Positions 51,999-61,511 of a stretch of 64,000 nucleotides of DNA are shown piece after piece. The stretch covers positions 124,001 through 188,000 of the forward strand of contig NZ_KN322986.1 of NCBI RefSeq assembly GCF_000774145.1, read 5' to 3'. The stretch comes from Pseudomonas mediterranea CFBP 5447 (GTDB lineage: Bacteria; Pseudomonadota; Gammaproteobacteria; Pseudomonadales; Pseudomonadaceae). A program made the translations under genes and the position numbers. Below the pieces are notes generated by a model that saw only the letters and a program-made list of their open reading frames with translations, was not told the origin of the DNA and searched no databases. Numbering within the stretch: the first letter of the stretch is position 1; the number at the start of each line of letters is the position of its first letter.

Positions 51999-53177
51999 TT
52001 GCGCTCTACCGAAGTCGTGATCATTGGCGCTGGCGCCGCAGGGTTGATGTGCGCGCTGACCGCCGCGGGGCGCGGGCGACAGGTGCTGTTGCTGGACCAC
52101 GCCAACAAGGCCGGCAAGAAAATCCTCATGTCCGGCGGTGGACGCTGCAATTTCACCAATATGTACACCGAGCCGGGCAACTTCCTTTCGCAAAACCCGC
52201 ACTTCTGCAAATCGGCCCTGGCCCGCTACACCCAGTGGGATTTCATCGCCCTGGTGGCCAAGCACGGCGTGCCGTATCACGAGAAGAAACTCGGCCAGTT
52301 GTTCTGCGATAACAAGTCCAGCGACATCCTCGGCATGCTCCTGGACGAGTGCGAGCAGGTCGGGGTCAACCTGCACCTGGACACCTCGATCGAGCACATC
52401 GAGAAAACCGACGGCGGCTATCGGTTGCAAACCACCCTCGGCGCCATCGCCTGCCAATCCCTGGTGATCGCCACCGGCGGACTGTCGATCCCGACTCTCG
52501 GCGCCACCGGTTTCGGTTACCAGATCGCCAGGCAGTTCGGCCACCAGTTGCTGCCAACCCGCGCCGGCCTGGTGCCGTTCACCATTACCGATCAGCTCAA
52601 GGCCTTGTGCACCGAACTCTCGGGCACGTCGGTCGATTGCCTGGTGAGCTGCAACGACCAGAGCTTTCGGGAAAACATCCTGTTCACCCACCGCGGCCTC
52701 AGCGGCCCGGCGATCCTGCAGATCTCGTCGTTCTGGGAGCCGGGGGACACGGTGCAGATCAACCTGCTGCCGGACCACGACGTGCCCCAATGGCTGCAAC
52801 AACAGCAGGCCGAACGCCCCAATAGTGAGCTGAAAACCCTCCTGGGCGAGTTGTTCACCAAGAAAATGGCCAACCTGCTGGCCGACAGCTGGTTCATCTC
52901 CAAACCCATGAAGCAATACACCCACGGGGAACTGGCGGACATTGCCGAGAAACTGGCGAGCTGGAACGTCATCCCGGCCGGCACCGAAGGTTATCGCACC
53001 GCCGAGGTGACATTGGGTGGCGTCGACACCCGGGAAGTCTCGTCCAAGACCATGGAATCGCTGAAGAGCCCCGGGCTGTACTTCATCGGCGAAGTGCTGG
53101 ACGTGACCGGTCACCTGGGAGGGTTCAACTTCCAGTGGGCCTGGGCTTCGGGCTATGCCGCCGCACAGTACGTCTGA
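51999..53177 (+). CDS. HI0933/YhiN-family flavoprotein
   Basis: A 392-residue FAD/NAD(P)-binding protein. FAD motif VIIGAGAAGLMCALTAAGRG (residues 7-26), then GKKILMSGGGRCNFTNMY, which is the HI0933 signature, and a C-terminal FAD loop GEVLDVTGHLGGFNFQWAWASG. Function not established (aminoacetone-oxidase-like annotation is common). It starts with TTG at 51999 (MRSTEVVIIG), with GAGG 8 bases upstream and no better ATG. Confidence 0.88.
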   Translation: MRSTEVVIIGAGAAGLMCALTAAGRGRQVLLLDHANKAGKKILMSGGGRCNFTNMYTEPGNFLSQNPHFCKSALARYTQWDFIALVAKHGVPYHEKKLGQLFCDNKSSDILGMLLDECEQVGVNLHLDTSIEHIEKTDGGYRLQTTLGAIACQSLVIATGGLSIPTLGATGFGYQIARQFGHQLLPTRAGLVPFTITDQLKALCTELSGTSVDCLVSCNDQSFRENILFTHRGLSGPAILQISSFWEPGDTVQINLLPDHDVPQWLQQQQAERPNSELKTLLGELFTKKMANLLADSWFISKPMKQYTHGELADIAEKLASWNVIPAGTEGYRTAEVTLGGVDTREVSSKTMESLKSPGLYFIGEVLDVTGHLGGFNFQWAWASGYAAAQYV

Positions 53178-53210
53178 CTCAACAGCACCTTGAATGCAGG
53201 CAGAGTCCTC

Positions 53211-53299
53211 TGTGGGAGCGAGCCTGCTCGCGATAGCGATGGTTCAGCCACTGATGAATTGACTGACATACCGCCATCGCGAGCAGGCTCGCTCCCACA
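53211..53299. repeat. REPIN
   Basis: Main-family inverted pair between 53211 and 53299, between the HI0933-type gene and the YccS-like gene. Confidence 0.9.
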
Positions 53300-53412
53300 G
53301 GGTTCGTGTCAGATGACGGAACACTTTTTGCTGCCAGATGTGATCGCCGCCATTGCGCCGGCGTCATTACTGCCTCAATTTAGTGTCATTGCCCGTCAGG
53401 CCCTTGCATTTC

Positions 53413-55596
53413 ATGTCATCGACCTCGTTCCGTCAGTCTTTGCGTCGCCTCTGGGCGTTGGATAAATTCAGTTATAGCGTGCGGGTGTTCATCGCCCTGA
53501 CCGGCAGCATGGCGCTGTGCTGGTACCTGGACGAGATGACCCTGTTGATTCCCTTGTTCCTGGGCATCATCGCCAGCGCCCTGGCCGAGACCGACGACAA
53601 CTGGCAGGGCCGTCTCAATGCGCTCGCCGTGACCCTGGTCTGCTTCACCGTCGCGGCATTGTCGGTGGAGCTGCTGTTCCCCTACCCGATCCTCTTCATC
53701 GTCGCCTTTGCCCTGGCCAGTTTCGGCCTGACCATGCTCGGCGCCCTGGGCGAACGCTATGGCGCGATTGCCTCGGCCACCTTGATCCTGTCGGTCTACA
53801 CCGTGATCGGCGTGGACCAGCGCGGTGGCGCGGTCACCGATTTCTGGCACGAACCCTTGCTGCTGGTGGCCGGCGCCGCGTGGTACGGCATGCTCTCGGT
53901 GCTGTGGCATGTCCTGTTTTCCAACCAGCCGGTGCAACAGAGCCTGGCGCGATTGTTCCGCGAGCTGGGCCGTTACCTGAAACTCAAGTCGTCGCTGCTC
54001 GAACCGGTCCGCCAACTGGATATCGAAGCCCGACGTCTGGAACTGGCCCAACAGAATGGCCGCGTGGTGGCGGCCCTCAACGCGGCGAAGGAAATCATCC
54101 TGCACCGCGTCGGCAACGGCCGCCCGGGCTCGAAGGTCAGCCGTTACCTGAAACTGTATTTTCTCGCCCAGGACATCCACGAGCGCGCCAGCTCCTCCCA
54201 CTATCCCTACAACGCCCTGGCCGAGGCGTTCTTCCACAGCGACGTACTGTTCCGCTGCCAGCGCCTGCTGCGCCAACAAGGCAAGGCCTGCCAGGCGCTG
54301 GCCGAGTCGATCCAGATGCGCCAGCCGTTCGTCTACGATGATCGCTTTGCCGAGGCCTTGAATGACCTGCACGCGTCTCTGGAACACCTGCGCATCCAGA
54401 GCAATCCGGCCTGGCGTGGCCTGTTGCGTTCGTTGCGGGCCTTGTCGGCGAACCTCGGCACGCTTGACCGCCTGCTCAGCGACGCCAGCAACCCTGACGC
54501 CCTGGCCGACGCTACCGACAGCAGCCTGCTGGACCGCTCGCCGCGCAACCTCAAGGACGTCTGGCTACGCCTGCGCACACAGCTCACACCGACCTCGCTG
54601 TTGTTCCGCCATGCCTTGCGCCTGCCCCTGGCGCTAAGCGTCGGCTACGCGATGGTGCACTGGATCCACCCGTCCCAGGGTTACTGGATCGTGCTCACCA
54701 CACTGTTCGTCTGCCAGCCCAACTACGGCGCCACCCGGCGCAAACTCGGCCAGCGGATCATCGGCACCGCCATTGGCCTGACCGTGGCCTGGGCGCTGTT
54801 CGACCTGTTCCCCAGCCCGCTGGTGCAGTCGAGCTTCGCCATTGCTGCAGGAGTGGTGTTCTTCACCAACCGTACGACCCGCTACACCCTGGCTACGGCG
54901 GCGATCACGGTCATGGTGCTGTTCTGCTTCAATCAGGTCGGCGATGGCTACGGGCTGTTGCTGCCACGGCTGTTCGATACCCTGCTCGGCAGCCTGATCG
55001 CCGGTCTGGCGGTATTCCTCTTCCTGCCGGACTGGCAGGGCCGGCGGCTGAACAAGGTCCTGGCCAACACGCTGACCTGCAACAGCATCTACCTGCGCCA
55101 GATCATGCAGCAATACGCCGCCGGCAAAAGTGACGACCTGGCCTATCGCCTGGCCCGACGCAACGCCCACAACGCCGACGCTGCGTTGTCCACGACGCTG
55201 GCGAACATGCTGATGGAGCCGGGGCATTTCCGTAAGGAAGCCGACGTCGGGTTCCGCTTCCTGGTGCTGTCCCATACCTTGCTCAGCTACCTGTCGGGCC
55301 TGGGGGCCCACCGGGGAACCGAACTGCCAACGGATGTTCGCGAGCAGTTGATAGACGGCGCGGGGACGAAGCTGGCCTCCAGCATCGACGAAATCGCCCA
55401 GGGCCTGGCAACCAAAACGTCGATCATGATCCAGAGTGACGAGGAAGAAGCCCTGGCCAACGAGCTCGAGCAGATGCCTGATGAAATCGATGAAGGCCAA
55501 CGGCTGGTGCAGACTCAGTTGGCGTTGATCTGCCGTCAGCTTGGACCGTTGCGCACCCTGGCGGCGCATCTGATCAAGGATACAAGCGAGGCCTGA
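53413..55596 (+). CDS. yccS: YccS/FUSC-family inner membrane protein
   Basis: A 727-residue protein with two sets of membrane segments (near residues 20-165 and 395-540), each followed by a soluble domain, the layout of the YccS/YhfK and fusaric-acid-resistance-like (FUSC) transporters. LLIPLFLGIIASALAETDDNW and WIVLTTLFVCQPNYGATRRKLGQR (the FUSC motif) stand out. Proposed as an efflux-related pump; substrate unknown. I chose the ATG at 53413 (MSSTSFRQSLRRLW), since the open frame upstream has no similarity. Confidence 0.87.
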   Translation: MSSTSFRQSLRRLWALDKFSYSVRVFIALTGSMALCWYLDEMTLLIPLFLGIIASALAETDDNWQGRLNALAVTLVCFTVAALSVELLFPYPILFIVAFALASFGLTMLGALGERYGAIASATLILSVYTVIGVDQRGGAVTDFWHEPLLLVAGAAWYGMLSVLWHVLFSNQPVQQSLARLFRELGRYLKLKSSLLEPVRQLDIEARRLELAQQNGRVVAALNAAKEIILHRVGNGRPGSKVSRYLKLYFLAQDIHERASSSHYPYNALAEAFFHSDVLFRCQRLLRQQGKACQALAESIQMRQPFVYDDRFAEALNDLHASLEHLRIQSNPAWRGLLRSLRALSANLGTLDRLLSDASNPDALADATDSSLLDRSPRNLKDVWLRLRTQLTPTSLLFRHALRLPLALSVGYAMVHWIHPSQGYWIVLTTLFVCQPNYGATRRKLGQRIIGTAIGLTVAWALFDLFPSPLVQSSFAIAAGVVFFTNRTTRYTLATAAITVMVLFCFNQVGDGYGLLLPRLFDTLLGSLIAGLAVFLFLPDWQGRRLNKVLANTLTCNSIYLRQIMQQYAAGKSDDLAYRLARRNAHNADAALSTTLANMLMEPGHFRKEADVGFRFLVLSHTLLSYLSGLGAHRGTELPTDVREQLIDGAGTKLASSIDEIAQGLATKTSIMIQSDEEEALANELEQMPDEIDEGQRLVQTQLALICRQLGPLRTLAAHLIKDTSEA

Positions 55597-55621
55597 AAAC
55601 TGTGGCGGTCAATCGGGCCCC

Positions 55622-55685
55622 ATCGCGAGCAGGCTCGCTCCCACAGGAGTATGCATTCCAATGTGGGAGCGAGCCTGCTCGCGAT
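55622..55685. repeat. REPIN
   Basis: Main-family inverted pair, ATCGCGAGCAGGCTCGCTCC at 55622 and its complement ending at 55685, between the convergent ends of yccS and the solute-binding protein gene. Confidence 0.9.
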
Positions 55686-55715
55686 GAGGCCGGCACGAGC
55701 GCCGCAAAAACTCGC

Positions 55716-56453
55716 TCACATGCCGTGCATTTCCATGATCCGCGCATAACTCCCATCGGCCTTCATCGCGGCGATTTCCCGATCGAACCCCGCCACGATC
55801 TGCTCATGCTCCGGGTTCTTCAGGCTGACCAGGATATGCAGGCTGTTTTCGCTCAACGGTTTGGGCAGGAACTCCACGGAATTGCGCACCTTGGGCGATT
55901 CGCGAGCCAGGTAATAACGAGCGACATACTCGTCTTCCAGGGTCAACTTCACGCGGTCGGCAGCGACCATGCGCACCGCCATCGCAAAGTTGTGCACAGG
56001 GACTTTCTGCAGTTGCTGGTTCTCATCGAACGTCTTGGAATAGGCATAACCGCGAACCACTGCGATGGGATAGTCGTAGAGTTGTTGCAGGCTGTCGAAC
56101 TGGATCGAAGTCTCCTTGCGCTTGAGGAAGCGCACGCGGTTGAGCAGGTATTCAGCCGAGAACTGGCCTATATGAGTGCGCTCTTCGCTGTACCAGGCGT
56201 TGACCAGCACGTCATAACGCCCCTCGCCGATGCCCAGCATCGCCCGGGCCCAAGGTACCTGTTCGAATTCGGTGGCATAGCCGGCACGCGCCAGGGCGGT
56301 GCTGACGATATCGGTCGCCAGGCCGCCATTGACCAGCGTCGAGTCGGTAAAAGGCGGCCAGCCATCCGCAACCAGGCGCAATTTCTGCGCACAGGCGTTG
56401 TGACCCAGCAATAGCAACCCGATCAAAACAAGAGCTCGATGCAATTGCGGCAT
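55716..56453 (-). CDS. Periplasmic solute-binding protein, amino-acid type
   Basis: A 245-residue bacterial extracellular solute-binding protein (family 3). Signal peptide MPQLHRALVLIGLLLLGHNACAQ, then LRLVADGWPPFTDSTLVNGGLATDIVSTAL, the typical N-terminal lobe. No permease or ATPase gene is adjacent, so it is an orphan binding protein. The ATG at 56453 has AAGGA 8 bases upstream; a second in-frame ATG three codons earlier is only three bases from it. Confidence 0.85.
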   Translation of the reverse strand: MPQLHRALVLIGLLLLGHNACAQKLRLVADGWPPFTDSTLVNGGLATDIVSTALARAGYATEFEQVPWARAMLGIGEGRYDVLVNAWYSEERTHIGQFSAEYLLNRVRFLKRKETSIQFDSLQQLYDYPIAVVRGYAYSKTFDENQQLQKVPVHNFAMAVRMVAADRVKLTLEDEYVARYYLARESPKVRNSVEFLPKPLSENSLHILVSLKNPEHEQIVAGFDREIAAMKADGSYARIMEMHGM

Positions 56454-56708
56454 GCCATACATCCTTGAAGGTTGCGAAGCTCATGTTTTCAGCCGAAATT
56501 CGGGGGGATAAACAGAGACATCCGACCTAACATTAGCTCATTGGAACCGCTGTGCAGCGCTTGGACGAAGATTACATAAAGACGACAATGCTGCGAAAGA
56601 AGAATGATGGCAATTTGGTCTTTTTCACAGATTTCGTTCATCCGGGAAAGAGACCTCCAAACACAGCGCACTTAATATCGGCATCAGGTTTTTCAGGAAA
56701 TTCAGAAC

Positions 56709-57161
56709 ATGGACATCGATTGGGTCTGCAAACACCACAGTGACCTGAGCAAGGAACAGCTGTATGCCATTCTCAAATTGCGCGCCGACGTGTTCGTCGT
56801 CGAGCAGAACTGCGCCTATCCGGACGTCGATGGGCTGGACCTGGAGGGCGACACCTTCCACCTGATGGCCTGGCGGGATAACCACCTCGTGGCCTATCTG
56901 CGCCTGCTCGATCCCCACTCGCAGAACAGCGACGTGGTGATCGGCCGGGTGATCATCGCTCCAGAAGCCCGGGGCCAGGGGTTGGGTCACACCTTGATGG
57001 AGCACGGGCTCAAGCACGCCGAGAAGCACTGGCCCGGAACGTCGATTTCATTGTCGGCGCAGGCGCATCTGCAGGGGTATTACGGGCGGTATGGGTTTGA
57101 AGTGGTGGGGGTCGAATACCTGGAGGATGGGATCCCGCATATAGGCATGCATCGGCCCTGA
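56709..57161 (+). CDS. elaA: ElaA-type N-acetyltransferase
   Basis: A 150-residue GNAT acetyltransferase. The N-terminal LYAILKLRADVFVVEQNCAYPDVDGLDLEGDTFHL is the ElaA signature and the acetyl-CoA loop is IGRVIIAPEARGQGLGHTLM. Substrate unknown. Stands alone, with a REPIN behind it. The 255-base region upstream (56454-56708) shows no other gene. Confidence 0.9.
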   Translation: MDIDWVCKHHSDLSKEQLYAILKLRADVFVVEQNCAYPDVDGLDLEGDTFHLMAWRDNHLVAYLRLLDPHSQNSDVVIGRVIIAPEARGQGLGHTLMEHGLKHAEKHWPGTSISLSAQAHLQGYYGRYGFEVVGVEYLEDGIPHIGMHRP

Positions 57162-57168
57162 GGTCGTC

Positions 57169-57232
57169 ATCGCGAGCAGGCTCGCTCCCACATTGGCATA
57201 CCTACCCCTGTGGGAGCGAGCCTGCTCGCGAT
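57169..57232. repeat. REPIN
   Basis: Main-family inverted pair from 57169 to 57232, between the convergent ends of elaA and the winged-helix gene. Confidence 0.9.
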
Positions 57233-57257
57233 GAGGCCAGCACAGCCACTATCCCTA

Positions 57258-57554
57258 TCAGGGGTATTCGAGCACCGCCTTGATCCGCTGCAGATTGGCC
57301 TCGATCCAGCCTCGATCTATCGCTCCCCAATTGCGGATCCGATAACACCCGGCATGGTTGCGAGCACCTTCCTGCTGCTCGAACTCGCACACGATATCCA
57401 GGTCCGCCAGCGCCGCGACGGTGTCCTGGGCGGTGCGTCGCGGCATGCCGGTCGCGTCGACGAGTGCCGGGACATTGCTGGCCACGCCGCTGTCGATCAG
57501 ATATGCAACATACAAGCGGCGATAGAAGCTGCTCTTGGTCTTGCTGACATCCAT
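57258..57554 (-). CDS. Small winged-helix DNA-binding protein
   Basis: A 98-residue protein with an HTH-like stretch (SNVPALVDATGMPRRTAQDTVAALADLDIV, residues ~26-55) and a wing-like tail (HAGCYRIRNWGAIDRGWI). Conserved near the YgjP-like gene in pseudomonads as far as I recall. It starts 4 bases after the end of the YgjP-like gene, with its own AAGGAA. Target unknown. Confidence 0.75.
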   Translation of the reverse strand: MDVSKTKSSFYRRLYVAYLIDSGVASNVPALVDATGMPRRTAQDTVAALADLDIVCEFEQQEGARNHAGCYRIRNWGAIDRGWIEANLQRIKAVLEYP

Positions 57555-57558
57555 CCGG

Positions 57559-58062
57559 TCATTCCTTCGGTTGTTGCAGATCGCGCCAGGTCAGGTACAC
57601 CCGCAGGTCGAATTCCAGCTGGTGATACCCCGGCAACATGTGCTCGCAGAGTTGGTAGAACGCCTTGTTGTGGTCCGATTCCTTGAAGTGGGCCAGTTCA
57701 TGCACCACGATCATGTTCAGGAATTCGGGCGCTGCGTCCTTGAACAGCGACGCGATGCGGATTTCCTTCTTCGCCTTGAGCTTGCCACCCTGCACCCGCG
57801 AAACCGCGGTATGCAGACCGAGGGCGCGATGGGTCAGGTCGAGGCGGTTGTCGAACAACACCTTGTCGATGGCCGGCGCATTACGCAGATACTGTTGCTT
57901 GAGCTCTAGCGCATACGTGTACAGGGCCTTGTCGCTCTGGATCGGATGTCGGCCCGGATAGCGCTGGTGCAGGTAATCACCCAGGCGGGCCTGGACAATC
58001 AGCTGCTGCACCTGGGCTTGTAGTGCGGCGGGGTAGGCCTGGAGATACTTGAGCGCGATCAT
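57559..58062 (-). CDS. YgjP-like metal-dependent hydrolase
   Basis: A 167-residue protein with a zinc metalloprotease-type helix MIVVHELAHFKESDHNKAFYQLCE (HELAH plus a later His), the core of the YgjP/DUF45 (WLM-related) family. Shorter than E. coli YgjP-type proteins that carry a longer N-terminal part. Substrate unknown. Forms a two-gene unit with the winged-helix gene. Confidence 0.85.
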   Translation of the reverse strand: MIALKYLQAYPAALQAQVQQLIVQARLGDYLHQRYPGRHPIQSDKALYTYALELKQQYLRNAPAIDKVLFDNRLDLTHRALGLHTAVSRVQGGKLKAKKEIRIASLFKDAAPEFLNMIVVHELAHFKESDHNKAFYQLCEHMLPGYHQLEFDLRVYLTWRDLQQPKE

Positions 58063-58104
58063 CGGGCAGAAATACTGTGGGAAAAGGCCGCCAGTGTAAC
58101 GAAC

Positions 58105-60228
58105 TCAGGCGGTTAGCGCGCCCCAGTCAAAGGGTTTGGCAAACGCATCGGTGTCTGCGGCCATCAAGGGTCGCGCCACCAGGAATCCCTGCACATACTC
58201 ACAACCATGGTCCTTGAGCCATCGATATTGCTCCAGGGTTTCCACGCCTTCGGCGATCACCCGCAAGCCCAATTGCGTGCATAGATCGATCACCGAGGCC
58301 GCCAGGGCAGCATCCCGCGGCGAATCCGGCAATCGGGCGATCAGGTGCCGGTCGAGCTTGAGAGTATCGAGTTCAAGGTCGCGCAAATGGGTCAGGGAGC
58401 ACGGTCCCGAGCCGAAGTCATCCAGCGCCACCCGCACCCCGAGGTGGCGCAACAGCCGCAACTGCTTCTGGGTTTCGTCGGGATTACGCATCAGCGCGTC
58501 TTCGGTCACCTCGACCTCCAGCTGTCGGGGCTTCAAGGCATGCCGCTCCAGGACCTGGCGCAACTCGGTCACAAGGTTCGGCATGCCGAACTGGGTGCTG
58601 CTCAGGCTCACGCCCAGCACCAGGTCATCGGCGAAATTCCGCTCCCAGACTTTGCGCTGGGCCGCGCTGCGATGATAAATCCAGCTGCCCAGCCGGCTGA
58701 TCAGCCGCGCTTCCTCCAACAAAGGCAGGAACAGGCCCGGCGGCACATCGCCGACGCTCGGGTGCTGCCAGCGCAATAACGCTTCGAAGCCGCGAATTTG
58801 CCCATCGTGAATGTTCACCTGGGGCTGGTAGACCATATTGAAATCGCGGTTCTCGATGGCCGAGCGCACACTTTCCTCAAGCATCAGCCGTGAACGGGCT
58901 CGACCGTTCATTTCGTGGTCGTAGAAACGGTATTGCTGGCGGCCGGCGCGCTTGGCTTCGTACATGGCGATGTCGGATGCTCGCAGCAAACCATCAAGAT
59001 TGGCGCCGCAATCCGGGTACGTGGCAATGCCGATACTGGCGCCCAACGCCACATCCATGCCTTCAATCTGCTGGCAGATCGCGACCCGCTCGATGAGTTT
59101 TTCCGCGATCTTGGCCGCCTGCTCCGGGTGCTCCAGATCCAGCAGGGCCGTGAACTCGTCACCGCCCAATCGCGCCAGGATGTCGAAGGGGCGCAGGCAG
59201 GCTTTCAACTGCTCCGAGACCCAGCGCAACACCCGGTCACCGGCATCGTGACCCAACGAGTCGTTGACGCGCTTGAAGCCGTCGAGATCCAGGTACAGCA
59301 GCACCCAGTTGCTTTCCAGGCGCTCGCTACGCATCAACAGGTTTTCGGCGGTCTGATAAAACCCCCTGCGGTTGAGCAAACCCGTCAGCGGGTCCGTGAC
59401 AGCCTGGAACTCGAGTTGCTGGTGCAAGTGCCGGACCACCGACATGTCCTGGAGCGTCACCACCATGGCCTTCTGTTCCGAAGGCAGCGGAGCGCAGGAC
59501 AAGGCCACCGACACCTGTTGGCCGGGGGCGGTACGCAGGACCGCATCATGCAGGCGCCAGGTCTGGCCACGGCAATAGGCGACATGAATATCGGAGTTGA
59601 CCCATTGTGGAATATGAGGTTTCTGCAGGTAATCCAGGAACGGCGTCCCCTGCAGCTGCTCCGCCTTTGCATTGAGCAGACGGCAAGTCGATGGGTTGGC
59701 GAAGCGGATGCAACCGGCCTCGTCCACCACGAGAATCCCTTCGGCAGCGTTATCCAGCACCGAGGCGTTGAACGCCCTGGCCGCTTCCAGGTCCTGGCTC
59801 AGGCGCTGCAAGGCACGGCGATTGCGCTGGTGCTCCAGCAACGCCTGGACCTTGGGCTTGAGGATCTGCGGATCGAAGGGTTTGAACAGATAGTCCACCG
59901 CCCCACTGGCATAGCCCTTGATCACCGCGTCCTGGGATTGCTCATTGGCGGTCAGGAAAATGATCGGCGTGAGCCGCGTGCGCTGGCTGCCGCGCATCAG
60001 GCGCGCCACTTCGAAACCGTCCATGTCCGGCATCTGCACATCGAGCAGAACCAGGTCGATGTCATGTTCGAGCAGCAGGTTAAGCGCCTCGACACCCGAG
60101 GCAGCGGTCATGACCTGCCAATCCTGACGCTGCAACAACGCCCGCATGCTGAGCAGGTTTTCAGGGTAATCATCAACAATCAAAAGGACGGAGTTGTCTT
60201 CACCAAGCGTAGGTTGCGCGCATTCCAT
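58105..60228 (-). CDS. Response regulator with PAS, GGDEF and EAL domains
   Basis: A 707-residue cyclic-di-GMP signalling protein. Receiver residues ~13-130 with phospho-acceptor Asp63 (LLDVQMPDMDG) and Lys116; a PAS-like sensor at ~150-270; GGDEF at 355-359 (LARLGGDEFTA) with an inhibitory site RPFD at 346-349; EAL at 482-484 (GFEALLRW). In the EAL domain the metal-binding Asn of the NLS motif is Ser541 (LGVSLSSTQF), while VEVTEDAL, LDDFGSG, TLKLDRHL and AEGVETLEQ are kept, so the phosphodiesterase may be weak or inactive. No histidine kinase is adjacent. Confidence 0.93.
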   Translation of the reverse strand: MECAQPTLGEDNSVLLIVDDYPENLLSMRALLQRQDWQVMTAASGVEALNLLLEHDIDLVLLDVQMPDMDGFEVARLMRGSQRTRLTPIIFLTANEQSQDAVIKGYASGAVDYLFKPFDPQILKPKVQALLEHQRNRRALQRLSQDLEAARAFNASVLDNAAEGILVVDEAGCIRFANPSTCRLLNAKAEQLQGTPFLDYLQKPHIPQWVNSDIHVAYCRGQTWRLHDAVLRTAPGQQVSVALSCAPLPSEQKAMVVTLQDMSVVRHLHQQLEFQAVTDPLTGLLNRRGFYQTAENLLMRSERLESNWVLLYLDLDGFKRVNDSLGHDAGDRVLRWVSEQLKACLRPFDILARLGGDEFTALLDLEHPEQAAKIAEKLIERVAICQQIEGMDVALGASIGIATYPDCGANLDGLLRASDIAMYEAKRAGRQQYRFYDHEMNGRARSRLMLEESVRSAIENRDFNMVYQPQVNIHDGQIRGFEALLRWQHPSVGDVPPGLFLPLLEEARLISRLGSWIYHRSAAQRKVWERNFADDLVLGVSLSSTQFGMPNLVTELRQVLERHALKPRQLEVEVTEDALMRNPDETQKQLRLLRHLGVRVALDDFGSGPCSLTHLRDLELDTLKLDRHLIARLPDSPRDAALAASVIDLCTQLGLRVIAEGVETLEQYRWLKDHGCEYVQGFLVARPLMAADTDAFAKPFDWGALTA

Positions 60229-60540
60229 GCTGCTTCTCTTATCGGGGCGCCACGTCCGTTTTACGTCGCAAAACAGACAAATACTGTGTTCTCACTCTAG
60301 ACCGTGATTTTGAAAAGCAGTAGGTGTCATCACGCCATCATCCCGACAATGCCCAAAATAGCCGACTAACGGTCACCCATCTCGGGCACAGAAACTGCAA
60401 TAGACCACAGTGACGATCACTTGACGTCAATCATTCGCCGCAAGAACGACAACAAGCTCACACCGGTGCTATCAGGACGCCCCAACTCGCGGGCTAGAGC
60501 CTCGCGTTGTTGCGCCCACATTTCACTGCAGGAACTGAAC
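60229..60540. other. Region between the GGDEF-EAL gene and the first PL7 gene
   Basis: 312 bases holding the promoters of both divergent genes. GCCGACTAACGGTCA and CTCGGGCACA (60361-60390) recur about 960 bases later before the second PL7 gene, followed in both by TTGACG-n-CAA and CGCCG, so the control region was duplicated with the gene. Confidence 0.5.
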
Positions 60541-61212
60541 ATGATCGACCTTAACACTTGGAACTTGAGCATCCCCGAAGGCAGCCCGGCGATGACCATC
60601 GAAACCCCTCGCCTGGCGCAAGGGTTCAAGGATCAGTACTTCAACGCCGAAACCGGCACCGTGTTTTTCTGGGCACCGGTGACCGGCACCAGGACCGAAA
60701 ACGCAATCTACCCACGTAGCGAACTGCGCGAAACCTATAGCGACGGCACCCTGCGAAACTGGCTGTACTCGGCGGCGGACAACACCCTGCGGGCCACGGT
60801 CACCGTCAACCAGGTCCCCAGCAGCGGCAAGGTCGTGATTGGCCAGATCCACACTAAGAACAGCACCAGCCCCATGGTGAAACTGGAATACCAGTACAAA
60901 GCCTATAGCGCCTCCGGCAACATCGTCGCCAAGGTACGGATGCGCCCCGATGACGAAACCGGTCAAGTCATCACCGTCGCCACGGGTGTGAAGCTCGATC
61001 GTAGTTTCTCCTACATGATCCACCTCAGCCCCAAGGGTGCCCTGGGCATTACCGCGGCGGGATACAACTGGAGAACGACCATCGACCCGAGCTGGAAGGA
61101 CAAGCCCCTGTACTTCAAGGCGGGTGTGTATGTGCAGGACAACACCGGTTACCCCACCGAAGGTGGAAAAGTGTCGTTCAGTCTGCTGGAAATCAAACAC
61201 ACCGCTCTTTGA
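60541..61212 (+). CDS. Alginate lyase, polysaccharide lyase family 7 (copy 1)
   Basis: A 223-residue PL7 enzyme degrading alginate by beta-elimination. Family motifs YPRSELRETY (R-S-E-L-R), VVIGQIHTKN (QIH) and LYFKAGVYVQDNTGY (YFKAGxYxQ) supply the catalytic Arg, Gln/His and Tyr. No signal peptide is visible; the P. aeruginosa PL7 protein PA1167 is likewise short. The ATG at 60541 follows AGGAA. It is a close paralogue of the gene at 61512. Confidence 0.92.
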   Translation: MIDLNTWNLSIPEGSPAMTIETPRLAQGFKDQYFNAETGTVFFWAPVTGTRTENAIYPRSELRETYSDGTLRNWLYSAADNTLRATVTVNQVPSSGKVVIGQIHTKNSTSPMVKLEYQYKAYSASGNIVAKVRMRPDDETGQVITVATGVKLDRSFSYMIHLSPKGALGITAAGYNWRTTIDPSWKDKPLYFKAGVYVQDNTGYPTEGGKVSFSLLEIKHTAL

Positions 61213-61228
61213 CGATTGCTCCATCCTT

Positions 61229-61260
61229 AAAAAGGCATCCGTTTCCGGATGCCTTTTTTT
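61229..61260 (+). terminator. Rho-independent terminator behind PL7 copy 1
   Basis: AAAGGCATCC and GGATGCCTTT pair around GTTTCC and end in a run of seven T. It separates the two PL7 genes into independent transcripts. Confidence 0.9.
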
Positions 61261-61511
61261 GTCCGTACGCAACGAAGCGCCAAATGGCCATGTGCCAATT
61301 GTTCCGAGAAAAATCAGCCTGGCCGACCAACGGTCAGTTGTCTCGGGCACAAAAGCGGCAAATGCAACTCTGACGGACTGTTGACGCCAACCCCCCGCCG
61401 TACGAGCGTACCAATTACTCGTGCGCACCCTCTCCTGGCCTCAGCAAAAGCGCGTCTTAGAGCCTCCGGCTGTGGCGTAAATCATTTCTTCTTCTCGGAA
61501 AGGATCCGAAC

